Shown: positions 8,262 through 20,695, numbered from the stretch's first letter. The stretch is 64,000 bases of DNA from an uncultured Chthonomonas sp. (GCA_903951425.1 CAJBBX010000083.1:53394-117393); one strand, 5' to 3'. Numbers and translations: made by a program. The notes: generated by a model from the sequence alone, not told the origin.

Positions 8262-9581
8262 CGGCTGCTTCGCCCGCACGTCGTAGCAGCGGAGTGTCTC
8301 GTGACTGCGGAGGTAGAGCCTGCCGGCGCAGATCACGGGGTGCGCCCAAACGTCGTCGCGCCGCTCCTGCACCAGCGGGAAGCGGCTGACGACCTCGAAG
8401 CCCGCCGCCGTGGGCCGGGCCAGCATCATTCCGCCGGACTGGCTGAGCATGTAGAGCCGTCCGTCGGCGTAGGTGAGCGAGCCCATGTCGCGCTCGGCGC
8501 AGTGGGCCACTTCGCGGCCCGTGGCGGCGTCCAGGCAGCCCCACGCGGGCTTCCGGTACCAGGAGCTGTAGAGGCGCCCGCCTACGGCCACCACGCCGCC
8601 GTGGCAGGTGTCCAGCGTGGTGGACCACGCCTCCTCGGCCGTCACCGTCCCTCCGGCCTCGGCCAGGCGGTAGAGCTTGCCGCCCTCGGAGTCCGGCCCC
8701 GTGACGAAGACGCCGCCGCCGGCAACCGTGGGCGTGATGCCGATGACGTCGAACTGCGTCTTCAGCGGCCGGGTCCAGAGCAGCTTGCCGTCGTCGGCAT
8801 CGACGCAGAAGGCGTGGCGAAGGGAGCACTGCACGAGGAGGCGCCGCTTGCCCAGCGTGAGGAGGATCGGCGAGGCGTAGCTGGAGCTGTCCGGCTTGCC
8901 CGCGGGCTCGGCCACGCGGAGGTGCTGGGGCGGGCTCGAGGCGCCGCAGAGGATCGGTTCCGACGCCCAGAGCGTGGAGCCCGTGCGGGCGTCCAGGGCG
9001 GCCATCATCGCCTTCGGGCCGCCCACGGTGACGTAGACGCGGCCCTCGTCCACCAGCAAGCACTCGGAGAGGCCCCAGGTGATCTGCTCCACGCCGAAGC
9101 GCTCCGCCGTCTCCACGGCCCAGATCTCGCGCCCCGTGGCCGGATCCAGGCAGGCCACGCGGCCGTGGCTGTTCTTGTGGTAGAGCCGTCCTGCGCGGTA
9201 GGCGCAGCTGGAGCGCGATCCAGGGTACGAGCCGGTCCACGCCTTGCCGTTTGCAGCCTGCCAGAGCGGCTTGCCCTGCAGGTCGAAGGCAAAGATGCGG
9301 AGTTCCGGCCCCACGTCGCCGGTGATGAAGAGGCGCGCTCCTGCGATGATGGGGGAGCTATAGCCCCTGCCAAGCCCGCCGGCGAACCAGAGCTGCTTTG
9401 GTCCCTCGGCGGGCCAAGCCTGCAGGAGGCCCTTCTCGTCGCTGACGCCGTCGCGGCGAGGACCGCGCCACTGCGGCCAGCCCTTCTCAGGCGAGGCCAC
9501 GAGGGAGGCGCCCGGCGGAGGCGCAGGAGCGGGCAGTGCGGCCAACGCGGCCGCGGCGAGGAGGGCGGAGAGGGCGTTCAT
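8253..9581 (-). CDS. Exported PQQ-type beta-propeller protein
   Basis: About 442 residues. The signal peptide MNALSALLAAAALAALPAP is followed by WPQWRGPRRDGVSDEKG, the motif that opens the outer-membrane-style PQQ-like propeller proteins common in Planctomycetes and Armatimonadota. Repeated blades have the form G-x-L-x-C-x-D-A-x-T-G-x-x-x-W, for example ACLDPATGREIWAVE, AALDARTGSTLWASE, CVDADDGKLLWTRP and GCLDAATGREVAHCA. No membrane anchor or catalytic dehydrogenase residues are seen, so it is probably a binding or scaffold propeller rather than an enzyme. The ATG at 9581 is chosen because the frame upstream encodes nothing recognisable. A LacI-type palindrome lies 51 bases upstream. Confidence 0.8.
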   Translation of the reverse strand: MNALSALLAAAALAALPAPAPPPGASLVASPEKGWPQWRGPRRDGVSDEKGLLQAWPAEGPKQLWFAGGLGRGYSSPIIAGARLFITGDVGPELRIFAFDLQGKPLWQAANGKAWTGSYPGSRSSCAYRAGRLYHKNSHGRVACLDPATGREIWAVETAERFGVEQITWGLSECLLVDEGRVYVTVGGPKAMMAALDARTGSTLWASEPILCGASSPPQHLRVAEPAGKPDSSSYASPILLTLGKRRLLVQCSLRHAFCVDADDGKLLWTRPLKTQFDVIGITPTVAGGGVFVTGPDSEGGKLYRLAEAGGTVTAEEAWSTTLDTCHGGVVAVGGRLYSSWYRKPAWGCLDAATGREVAHCAERDMGSLTYADGRLYMLSQSGGMMLARPTAAGFEVVSRFPLVQERRDDVWAHPVICAGRLYLRSHETLRCYDVRAKQPAR

Positions 9582-9631
9582 GCCTCCATGATACGCGCAG
9601 CGGCCGTCTGCCCGCACCCCCGCCGCCACTA

Positions 9632-9647
9632 TTGGCAGCGCTGTCAA
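9632..9647. promoter_or_regulatory. LacI/GalR-type operator candidate
   Basis: TTGGCAGCGCTGTCAA is a 16-bp palindrome with one mismatched pair and a central CG, the form bound by LacI-family repressors. It lies 51 bases upstream of the propeller start at 9581. No LacI-family gene is present in the window, so the regulator would act in trans. Confidence 0.4.
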
Positions 9648-9834
9648 TGACGTATAGGCCTTGACTTCACTGATCGGGTTGACGAGATTAACCGAGCCGG
9701 CGGCGTTGAAGTGGAGCCCAAGAGTGGGCCACGGAGGCCTGAGACCCCGCCGTGGCGAGGGTGGGGTCGGGTGCGACAAGCGTGTCGCCATCCGTCGGTC
9801 CGCACGTCGGTGGATGACCTTGTGGCCCGGACGC

Positions 9835-9863
9835 TTGTCGGCCCTGCTCGCGGAGTGTACAAT
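9835..9863 (+). promoter_or_regulatory. Promoter of the beta-helix lipoprotein gene
   Basis: TTGTCG (9835-9840) and TACAAT (9858-9863) are spaced by 17 bases. The predicted start is about 30 bases before the ATG at 9901, leaving room for the GGAGG at 9890-9894. Confidence 0.6.
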
Positions 9864-9900
9864 GGGTTTGGCGGTGGTGTTCCGCCACCGGAGGTCGGCC

Positions 9901-11787
9901 ATGCCACTGAGGGTGTTGCGTCTGCTTGGCGTCGTGTGTTGCTGCCTGGCGCTTGCGGGATGCGGCGGGGGCGGCGGAGGCGAGAGCGGGCGGGCCATCA
10001 TCGTCAACTCCGCCGCTGACCCGGCCTCGCCGCCTGCCGGCGTGGTCACGCTGCGGAGCGCCATTGCCGCCGCGCAGCCGGGCGACGCCATCGTCTTCGC
10101 ACCGGGCCTCGACGGCGCCGTCATCGAGCTCACGCAGGTGGGCGAGGCCCACAGCGTCCTCCTGGGTGAAGCTTACTCGGGCATGAGCTACCTCGGTTAC
10201 CAGGAGCGCGACTACGGCCGCTCGGGCATCTACGCCCGCAAGGACGTCTCGCTGGACGCTTCCACTCTGGCGCACGGCGTCACGATCCGCTGGGCGGGCG
10301 GCGATGCGAACCCCGCGCGCGTGCTGGCGGTCTACGGCGACCTGACGATGCACGGCGTCACCCTCTCCGGCGGGCGCTCCGTCGCCGAGGCCACCGGCAG
10401 CGCCGACCAGCCCTACACGCTGGCCCGAGGCGGCGGACTGGCCGTCTGGGGGACGGCACGGCTCACTCGCTGCACGGTGGCCGGCAACCGGTGCGTGGGC
10501 GATGCCGTCGCCAGCCGCGACCGGGGCGCCTATGGCGGGGGCGTCTACGCCGACGGGCTGGAGATGACCGATTGCGTCGTCAGCGGCAACATCGCCTCGG
10601 GCTACGGCGCCGCCGGCGGGGGCGTCTACTCGGTGGGCGGGGCCGCGAACGCCACGGGCCGCGGCAACGACGCCGACCTGACCCGATGCACCGTCTCCGG
10701 CAACCGCGTCACGGCCCAGCATGCCTACGGCGGCGGCATTTTCACGCTCTCGGGGGGACCCAGCAACCTGGCGGCGATGTACCTGACCAACTGCACCATC
10801 GCCCGCAACCTGGTGGAGGACAACCCCGACCTGCCCCAAGCGGGCCAGTACTACTACCGCGGCGGCGGCCTCTACATGGGAGGCGGTTCCCTGGCGGCCA
10901 TCAGTTGCACCATCGCCGAGAACGAGGTGAACGGCACGCCGGCCACCTTCTCCGGCAAGCCCAACATGGGCGGCGGGGGCGTGGCCGCCACCGTGGGCAA
11001 CGCGCATACCGTGGAGACCGTCTGGGTCCAGCACTCCATCGTGGCCGGCAACCGCATGAACGGCGAGGCGGCCGACTGGTTCGCAGGCTCCCTGCTGGAC
11101 TTCGTGAGCCTCGGGTACAACCGGTTCGGCGCGCTCGACTTCAGCCAGATCCTGGCGCCCGTGCCGGACTGGATGATGCTCAGCCGCAAGCACTACCCCA
11201 AGGTGGGCGACCAGGACGGCGTGGCTGCCGCTGCGGCCCTCGACCTCGCCGGCGCGCAACTGAGCGCCACCGTGACCTCGGCGGGGACCGACGCCGGCCG
11301 CCCGGCCCTGCTCTGGTACGCGCCGGGTGCGGCATCGGTCGACCAGGCCCCGGCGCACAAGGTCACCGTGCCTCTGGTCTCCGCAGGCTACACCGGCTTC
11401 GGCGAGCCGACCGACGACTTCCTGAACCACGCCCTCGCCCGTGTCCGCGCGCGCTACTCCGCCACGCTGGGCGACGGCTTCGGCGCGGGCTTCGGCGACA
11501 AGGCCGGCGTCACCTGGTACGGTCCGCGCGTGACGTGGCCCAGCAACCCGCAGAACGCGGCCTGGGTCGCCTTCTGGCGCGACCTGGACGCCGAGATCGG
11601 CGGGAGGCTCGGCTCGGAGGGGCTGAATGACGACTACTGGGCCTCGTTCGCCTCGGGCCCGCTGGGCGAGCATCTGGCCATGACCGTGACCACGACCACC
11701 CGTACCGTAGACCTGACGGGTTCAGACCAGCTGGGCGTGCGGCGCCCCCGCGGCTCGGCGGGAGACATCGGCGCCATCGAACGATAG
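9901..11787 (+). CDS. Right-handed beta-helix (PMP/CSLREA-like) lipoprotein
   Basis: A 628-residue lipoprotein. The lipobox is LALAGC, followed by a Gly-rich linker. The sequence then reads VNSAADPASPPAGVVTLRSAIAAA, the start of the CSLREA/choice-of-anchor-Q parallel beta-helix family. Helix turns repeat as G-G-G-(V/I/L)-Y plus L-T-R-C-T-V-S-G-N, for example RLTRCTVAGNR, EMTDCVVSGNI, LTRCTVSGNR and YLTNCTIARN. The C-terminus has GDIGAIER, the end signature of these proteins. They are cell-surface proteins, probably adhesive or structural; no catalytic polysaccharide lyase residues are evident. GGAGG is 6 bases before the ATG. The next gene begins 34 bases downstream on the same strand and is probably co-transcribed. 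Confidence 0.85.
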   Translation: MPLRVLRLLGVVCCCLALAGCGGGGGGESGRAIIVNSAADPASPPAGVVTLRSAIAAAQPGDAIVFAPGLDGAVIELTQVGEAHSVLLGEAYSGMSYLGYQERDYGRSGIYARKDVSLDASTLAHGVTIRWAGGDANPARVLAVYGDLTMHGVTLSGGRSVAEATGSADQPYTLARGGGLAVWGTARLTRCTVAGNRCVGDAVASRDRGAYGGGVYADGLEMTDCVVSGNIASGYGAAGGGVYSVGGAANATGRGNDADLTRCTVSGNRVTAQHAYGGGIFTLSGGPSNLAAMYLTNCTIARNLVEDNPDLPQAGQYYYRGGGLYMGGGSLAAISCTIAENEVNGTPATFSGKPNMGGGGVAATVGNAHTVETVWVQHSIVAGNRMNGEAADWFAGSLLDFVSLGYNRFGALDFSQILAPVPDWMMLSRKHYPKVGDQDGVAAAAALDLAGAQLSATVTSAGTDAGRPALLWYAPGAASVDQAPAHKVTVPLVSAGYTGFGEPTDDFLNHALARVRARYSATLGDGFGAGFGDKAGVTWYGPRVTWPSNPQNAAWVAFWRDLDAEIGGRLGSEGLNDDYWASFASGPLGEHLAMTVTTTTRTVDLTGSDQLGVRRPRGSAGDIGAIER

Positions 11788-11821
11788 AGCCGCCCACGCG
11801 GGCGAAGGAGGGAGACCCATC

Positions 11822-12349
11822 ATGTTCATGAAGCATCGACTGGCCTGCGTTGTGGCGCTCCTGGCGTCCGCGGCCTGCTCGGCTCAAGAGACGCCGCAGG
11901 CCGTACGCAAGGAGGCCGACGCGGCCCTGCGGAAGTGGGGCCGGTCCATGGAGTCTATCGCGCGTACGAAGAGCGCCACCGAGATGAAGGCCGCCGTAGA
12001 GACGCTCTTCACCGCCGACTGCGTCAGCATCTGGGCCGACGGCTCGCCGATTCGCGGCCGCGTGCGCGTTGCCTCCACCTTCCTCGACTGGCTCAAGGAA
12101 GTGGAGACCATGAAGCGCTTCGCGGGCCAGACACAGGATATGTCGCTCCGGCCCGACGGCACGGCCGTCTCCACGGGCAAGTACGAGGTGACCTATACCG
12201 CCCGCGACGCGGCCACCGGCGCCTCGCACGCCATGGTCGTCACCGGCCGCGAGCGCGACACGTGGGTCAAGACCCCGCAGGGCTGGCGGATCAAGCGCGC
12301 CCAGTGCCTCTGGGAGCGCATCACCCGCGACGGCAAGCTGCAGAAGTAG
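11822..12349 (+). CDS. Exported NTF2/SnoaL-like protein
   Basis: A 175-residue protein with a signal peptide (VVALLASAACSAQ; the Ala-Ala-Cys could also be a lipobox). The rest follows the NTF2-like/SnoaL cone fold: an N-terminal helix, LFTADCVSIWADGSPIRGR, a central strand and a C-terminal WVKTPQGWRIKRAQCLWE. Such exported proteins bind small ligands or have unknown roles; no catalytic residues can be assigned. GGGAG precedes the ATG. It follows the beta-helix lipoprotein by 34 bases and a strong hairpin follows it, so the two genes look like one operon. Confidence 0.7.
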   Translation: MFMKHRLACVVALLASAACSAQETPQAVRKEADAALRKWGRSMESIARTKSATEMKAAVETLFTADCVSIWADGSPIRGRVRVASTFLDWLKEVETMKRFAGQTQDMSLRPDGTAVSTGKYEVTYTARDAATGASHAMVVTGRERDTWVKTPQGWRIKRAQCLWERITRDGKLQK

Positions 12350-12364
12350 GGCCCGAGGCGCTTC

Positions 12365-12407
12365 CCGCTCCCTCCTCCTCCCGCATCCCGGCAAGGGGAG
12401 GGAGCGG
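12365..12407 (+). terminator. Hairpin terminator after the beta-helix/NTF2 operon
   Basis: An 11-bp perfect stem (CCGCTCCCTCC with GGAGGGAGCGG) and a 21-base loop lie 15 bases after the stop codon at 12349. There is no T run, so termination would be of the GC-hairpin type. Confidence 0.5.
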
Positions 12408-12571
12408 ACGGTTGCCCCTCGCCGCGGTCACCGGGCCGTCCGCCGCCGCCGTGTGTGCCACAATGCAGGCGTGAGTATCGCAACACCCATGGGGATCCTG
12501 CACGTGCCGCCGGACCCGACGGAGCTTCGCCCACCGCGGCGAGGCGTTGCTTCGGGCGCTGGAGGCGCGCA

Positions 12572-12889
12572 ATGATCAGCCTGACTGCCGATGAACTAGC
12601 CAAAGTGCAGGCCATCCTGGCCCGGCTCCTGCCGGACCGAGAGGTCTACGCCTTCGGCTCCAGAGCCACCGGTCGCGCACGCGAGTTCTCCGACCTGGAC
12701 CTGGCCGTCATGGGCGATGAACCCCTGCCGGCGGCGGCCAGGACGGCGTTGCGCGAGGCCTTCGCGGGCTCGACCCTGCCGTTCCGCGTGGACATCGTCG
12801 ACTGGTGCGAGGCCGGCGAGGCCTTCCGCACAGCCGTAGGCGATCGGCTGGAGTGCATCTCCCCGTCCGCGCCCGCCGTCATGGCGTAG
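12572..12889 (+). CDS. Minimal nucleotidyltransferase (MNT) domain protein
   Basis: A 105-residue protein with the polymerase-beta-like core: GSRATGRAREFSDLDLAV gives the G-S motif (Gly29-Ser30) and the paired metal-binding aspartates (Asp41, Asp43), with a third in VDIVDW. These small proteins usually pair with a HEPN or HI0074-type partner, either as an antitoxin that modifies the HEPN toxin or as an enzyme with its substrate-binding subunit. No intact partner is present; the 60 bases upstream can be read in another frame as SFAHRGEALLRALEARN, which resembles the C-terminus of such partners. The ATG at 12572 starts at the family's usual N-terminus. It converges with the sialidase/GH43 gene 26 bases downstream. 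Confidence 0.8.
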   Translation: MISLTADELAKVQAILARLLPDREVYAFGSRATGRAREFSDLDLAVMGDEPLPAAARTALREAFAGSTLPFRVDIVDWCEAGEAFRTAVGDRLECISPSAPAVMA

Positions 12890-12914
12890 CTCGGAGACGA
12901 CCGCCTGAGGCCCC

Positions 12915-15065
12915 CTACAGGGGCTTGCTGGTGATGAGCCCGATCCCCCGGCCCTTGTCGCCCACGGCGCAGTAGTAGAGGTACCAGACCCCGTTCGCCG
13001 GATTGCGGACCAGCGAGATCTTGTGCGCGTAGGTCCTGTCCAACCCGCTGGGGTTGCCGCCCGCCTTGTAGAGGGGCTCCGGATCGGCGGTCCAGTGGAG
13101 CAGGTCCCGCGAGTAGGCGGCCATGATGTGCGCGCCGCCCCGTCCCACGCCGAAGTAGAGCATGGTCCAGTGGTCGCCGTCGCGGAAGACCTTCGGGTCG
13201 GAGCAGAAGCCCTCGTCGTATCCTCCCGGCACATTGTGCAGAACCGGGTTTCCGGGCACGCGGCTCCAGTTCAGCAGGTCGCGCGACGCGGCGATGCCGG
13301 TCTGCTCCTGCCCGCCGTCGGCCGCGTTGTAGAAGCTGTAGAACCGTCCTCCGCTCTCCACCACCCAGGGCTGGTAGATGCAGTCCTTCTCCCAGACCCC
13401 GCAATCGGGCTCATGCACGCTCAGCGTGTAGCCCTCCTTGGCCCGGCGCCATGTGCGGCCGTCGTCGGAGCAGGCCACGCCGTTGTAGCCCGGCCGCAAC
13501 TCGTAGCCCCCTTGCAGCGGGTAGGCGCCGTAGAGCGACCAGTACTTCCCGTCACGCTTCTTCAGCGTCCGCGGACCCGCCACATCGTAGGAGACGTAGA
13601 GGTAGGCGCCCAGCACGCAGCCGCCGTTGTCGAACTGCCCCTGCGGCCCGAAGCCCATGGCCAGGCGGTAGTCGGACCAGTGGATCAGATCATCGCTCGC
13701 GGCGGTAAACGAGTTGTAGCCCTTTCCGTCGAACGCGATGAAGCTCATATACCATCGCGGGTCGCCGGGGATCTGGTAGATCGTCGGGCAGTCGGTGGAC
13801 TTGAACTCCTCGTGCCCCGGCACCTTGGGCTCGGCGGGGATCACGTGGTCCGGGTGGTGGACCCATCCGCGGTAGGGCGCCGACCAGCGCCGCACGGTCT
13901 CGGGGTTGATGGGCGCCAGCGCCCGGAAGCCCTTGATGCGCTGGAAGGTGAGGTAGTTCGCGTCGTGCTGGTTGTGCGCGCCGCCCAGGCCGTCATCATA
14001 CGCCGTGCGCGAGGCGACGATGATGTCGGAGCCCTCGAAGAGCCAGTCGACGTACTGGAAGCCGTGCGTCACCGCGTCGTCGTGCTGCAGCACGATGGAG
14101 CGCACCTGCCACGCTCGGAGGTCCGGCGAGCAGATCAACGCCAGCGTGTTGCGCGTGCTGGCCGGCGGCCGGTTGCGGTTGCGGACCGGCACATAGTTGG
14201 CCAGCGACCAGTAGAGCTTCGTCCGGCCGTCCCAGCGGATGGTGAACTTCTTGGCGCCGCCGGGGAAGGCCGTGAAGCCGGCTTCTGGGTCGAAGGTGGC
14301 CGTCTTGCCGTCCGGGCTGATCTCGACCAGCGCGGCCTGCTCCTCGTGGTCGGGCGTCTGCACCCGCAGGATGTCGAGCATCCGGTCGTCCGGCGCCACC
14401 ACGGCGTTGCCCTCCAGCCATCCGCCGAAGCGGCCGTTGAGCCACTTCGTGCTGCTCGCCAAGCGGTTGCTGCTGGTCCAGCTGGAGGCCTTGAGCAGGT
14501 TGGCCCCCTCCGGCGCGGACATCATGAAGGCCCGGAAGGTGGTGCCCCAGGTGCGGCCGCCGGTGTTGTCCTCCATGGCGCGCCAGAGGCGGCCCTTGTG
14601 GCGCAGAACGGGCATGGGCGCGCAGTGGTAGTTGCCCCCGGCGAAGAGGAGGCCCGTGTCGGCGTCGCGCGGCTCCGTCCAGGTGGCGCCGCCGTCGGTG
14701 GACCGCATGATGACCAGTAGGCCGTAGTGCCTGTCCGGCCCCATGAGGTAGGCGGCGCCCTGGTGCACGAAGATGCTGGCCCAGAAGAGCCCCTTGATGT
14801 CGGTGACGTGGCTCCACGTCTTGCCCCGATCGCGGGAGCGGAAGACCTGGGTGGTGGCCTTCTCGAACTCGCCGGAGTTCGGCCCGAAGAGGTCACTCTT
14901 CGCCAGGTAGTCGCCGTTGGGCAGGATGGCGATGCCCGGCGAGCCGACGTAGCGGCCCGTGGAGGCCGGCACATGGGTGATGATCGAGCCGGGCACGCGG
15001 GCATGGTCCGGTGGGGCTTGGCCTGCCGCGGCGGCCGCCGCCGCGATGACTGCGAGCATGTTCAT
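12915..15065 (-). CDS. Secreted two-propeller glycosidase (sialidase-like plus GH43-like)
   Basis: About 716 residues. After a signal peptide (MNMLAVIAAAAAAAGQA) the N-terminal half is a sialidase-type six-bladed propeller with Asp-boxes SRDRGKTW and STDGGATW. The C-terminal half repeats D-D-x-x-x-W and S-R-D-L-L-x-W elements (ACSDDGRTW, AASRDLLNWSRV, YSRDLLHWTADP) and the segment CSDPKVFRDGDHWTMLYFG, as in five-bladed GH43/GH117-type glycosidases. The substrate is probably a polysaccharide or glycan side chain but cannot be named. The ATG at 15065 is preferred over the upstream TTG at 15107 because the signal peptide begins there. Joining both propellers in one chain is unusual. It is divergent from the SARP operon. 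Confidence 0.7.
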   Translation of the reverse strand: MNMLAVIAAAAAAAGQAPPDHARVPGSIITHVPASTGRYVGSPGIAILPNGDYLAKSDLFGPNSGEFEKATTQVFRSRDRGKTWSHVTDIKGLFWASIFVHQGAAYLMGPDRHYGLLVIMRSTDGGATWTEPRDADTGLLFAGGNYHCAPMPVLRHKGRLWRAMEDNTGGRTWGTTFRAFMMSAPEGANLLKASSWTSSNRLASSTKWLNGRFGGWLEGNAVVAPDDRMLDILRVQTPDHEEQAALVEISPDGKTATFDPEAGFTAFPGGAKKFTIRWDGRTKLYWSLANYVPVRNRNRPPASTRNTLALICSPDLRAWQVRSIVLQHDDAVTHGFQYVDWLFEGSDIIVASRTAYDDGLGGAHNQHDANYLTFQRIKGFRALAPINPETVRRWSAPYRGWVHHPDHVIPAEPKVPGHEEFKSTDCPTIYQIPGDPRWYMSFIAFDGKGYNSFTAASDDLIHWSDYRLAMGFGPQGQFDNGGCVLGAYLYVSYDVAGPRTLKKRDGKYWSLYGAYPLQGGYELRPGYNGVACSDDGRTWRRAKEGYTLSVHEPDCGVWEKDCIYQPWVVESGGRFYSFYNAADGGQEQTGIAASRDLLNWSRVPGNPVLHNVPGGYDEGFCSDPKVFRDGDHWTMLYFGVGRGGAHIMAAYSRDLLHWTADPEPLYKAGGNPSGLDRTYAHKISLVRNPANGVWYLYYCAVGDKGRGIGLITSKPL

Positions 15066-15334
15066 ACCTACCGCCAGTGGAGTTGAGATACGCCTATGGT
15101 GGCACATCGGGCGGCACGGCAGGGCGGTGGAGCCGCCGGCGTACCGGGCCGTTGCCGTGTCGCGATCGATGGGGCATCGTGACGGTGCACAGAAACGGCC
15201 TTAAGGTCCTGTCCATCAGCTGGGATTGGTGAGATAATAGCAGCAGTGACGTCGTTCCGTCCGTTATGCTCTGTTCCGGCAGCCCCTTCGTACCCGAGGG
15301 GTTGCCCTGCCGCCAAAGCACCTGAGGGACCTGC

Positions 15335-15919
15335 ATGGGCATCACTTCCGTGTCTGCCGAGCTTCTGCTACGCCTGTTCGGACCGATCGCGTTGGACGTT
15401 GACGGGTCGCCGGCCGCCACCCTTCGTTCGCGCTGCGCCGACCGTGTTCTGGGCTACCTGGTGGTCCAGGGCAGACCCGTTTCACGTTCGTTGGTGGCCG
15501 ATACCATCTGGCCGAAGACGAGCAGTTCCGAGTCGCTTCGCCAGAGCATCAGCACGTTGCGCCGGGCGCTGGGCTCGCACGCCTGGCGGCTCGGATGCAA
15601 CAACGGTACGTTGAGCTTCGATTCCGCGGGTGCCGACGTGGACCTGGCCGATTTCTACCGGCTATCGGCTGGCGACGATCTGGACGGCATGGTCAAGGCG
15701 CTGGAGATCAGCCGTAGCCCCCTGCTGGACGGCAGCGACGAGCCGTGGGTCCTCAAGGCTCGGTCCGACGTGCGCCGCCGACGGCAGGAGGTCGCACACC
15801 GCGCCGCCCACGCCGCGGCTGCAGCCGGACGGTGCGAACTGGCCCGCGACCTCTTGGCCCAACACATCAGCATGACCCCGGCGCTGGAGCACGGCTGGCA
15901 TGATCTGATGGCCATGTAG
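15335..15919 (+). CDS. SARP/BTAD transcriptional regulator, broken from its ATPase by one base
   Basis: A 194-residue product. It has an OmpR-like winged-helix domain (LLLRLFGPIALDVDG, SESLRQSISTLRRALG) followed by the first part of a bacterial transcriptional activation domain (helical hairpins to ALEHGWHDLMAM). SARP proteins bind direct repeats and recruit RNA polymerase. The reading frame stops at TAG 15917-15919, exactly where the next frame continues the same BTAD (EEGDLAAAIGLYNRYCEY). Adding one base would give LMAMYVEEGDLAAAIG, a normal BTAD. So this is a one-base frameshift of a single SARP-AAA gene, or termination-reinitiation at TAGTG, or a sequencing error. The ATG has GAGGG about 7 bases upstream. 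Confidence 0.8.
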   Translation: MGITSVSAELLLRLFGPIALDVDGSPAATLRSRCADRVLGYLVVQGRPVSRSLVADTIWPKTSSSESLRQSISTLRRALGSHAWRLGCNNGTLSFDSAGADVDLADFYRLSAGDDLDGMVKALEISRSPLLDGSDEPWVLKARSDVRRRRQEVAHRAAHAAAAAGRCELARDLLAQHISMTPALEHGWHDLMAM

Positions 15920-17087
15920 TGGAGGAGGGCGACCTCGCCGCGGCCATCGGTCTCTACAACAGGTACTGCGAGTACCGGAAGAGCCATGACGGCATCGGGC
16001 CGTCGCCGGCCATGGTGGAGCTCTTCGACCGGGCCCGCGCCGCGCCGGGCGGCAACGACGAGGCGTCCGCGCCCACGTGGCCCGAGGCCCCCACGGTTGG
16101 CGGCGCCGTGCCGCTCACCTCGAACCTCTACATTGAGCGGCACGTTGATGCCGTCTTCGCCGAGGCGCTGGCCCGGCGCGAGAGCATCGTCAGGCTTCAG
16201 GGACCACGGCAGACGGGCAAGTCCTCCATCCTCGCCCGCGGCCTTCAGAAGGCTCGCGGGCTCGGCTCCGCCACCTTCGTCGTGGAGTTCGGCCGGCTGG
16301 CCGAGGCGGACCTGGCCTCCATGGACGCGCTCTGCCGCAGGCTTGCGGCCGTCATCGCGGCCCAGCACGAGGAAGAGGTGGACCCCACCGAGACCTGGCT
16401 GGAGGCTCTCGGCGCCGGGCTGAACCTGGAGCGGTTCGTGCTGCGCCGCGTCGTCGCGCCCCGGACCGAGCCCGTCGTCATCGCCATCGATGACGTGGAC
16501 CGCCTGTTCGGCCGCCCCTTCGCCGACGAGTTCTTTGCCCTGCTGCGGTCGTGGCACGAGTTCCGTGCAAAGGACCCCGTCCGCCCCTGGGATCGCCTCA
16601 CGCTGGCGCTGGTTCTCGCCACCGACGCCCGCCTCTACCTGCGCAACCTCAATCACTCTCCGTTCAACGTGGGGCGTCGCGTGGCCGTTGAGGACCTGCG
16701 CCCCGCCGAGATCGACGAGATAGTGCGGTGCCATGGCGTTGACCTCGGCGGCAGTGAGGACCTGCGGCGATTCCATCAGATGGTCGGCGGAAGCGCCTAC
16801 TTCGCGTGCCGGACGCTCCAGGCGATGGCGGAGCAGGGCTGGAGCGTGGAGGAGGTGTGCGCCCACGCCGGTCGCGACGACGGCCCGCTCGCGGGCCCGT
16901 TGCGCGACATCCACGCCAAGCTCGCCGGCGACGCCGAGCTGTCGGGCGCCGTACGGCGCGTCCTGGCCGGCCAGGGCTGCGGCGACGACGAGCTGTCGCG
17001 GCTCCGCTCCGGCGGCGTGCTGCTGGGCGAGCCCGAGAGCCCGCGCTTCCGCAACGCCGCCATACGCCGCTACCTGGAAGACCACCT

Positions 17088-17091
<4 letters not shown>
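15919..17091 (+). CDS. AAA ATPase (AAA_35-like) with BTAD remnant at its N-terminus
   Basis: About 390 residues from a GTG that overlaps the upstream TAG by one base. The first ~40 residues complete the BTAD helices of the preceding gene. The ATPase has Walker A GPRQTGKSS (about 95-103), Walker B VVIAIDDVD (about 184-192) and the SPFNVGRRV segment typical of AAA_35 proteins, then a winged-helix-like end. The next gene carries the same ATPase with TPFNVGRRI, so the two are paralogous modules. The predicted role is ATP-dependent control of the SARP activator or of the neighbouring WD40 ATPase; this is inference. The stop overlaps the next start as GTGA, a sign of translational coupling. Confidence 0.8.
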
Positions 17092-20651
<3,560 letters not shown>

Positions 20652-20695
20652 GCCGCAGCGACGCGGCCGGAAGCTCAGAGGGAGGTACGGAAACC

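Larger units (their letters stand above)
9582..9900. other. 319-bp divergent intergenic region
   Basis: It separates the minus-strand propeller gene from the plus-strand beta-helix lipoprotein gene. It holds a LacI-type palindrome near the left end and a plus-strand promoter near the right end. I see no convincing gene in it. Confidence 0.6.

Noticed and set aside
8253..10133. Longer start for the PQQ-type propeller at 10133
   Set aside because: The added 184 codons have no similarity, contain no signal peptide and would run through the promoter and start of the divergent lipoprotein gene.
15066..15334. SARP-type direct repeat upstream of the first SARP gene
   Set aside because: I looked for a copy of CGCTACCGTAACGC or another phased repeat and found none; only a GATAAT-like -10 without a -35 is visible.
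16806..17087. Longer start for the AAA-WD40 protein inside the preceding ATPase gene
   Set aside because: The extra codons are a shadow of the upstream coding frame, whereas the GTG at 17088 begins where AAA_35 similarity begins and overlaps the stop as GTGA.
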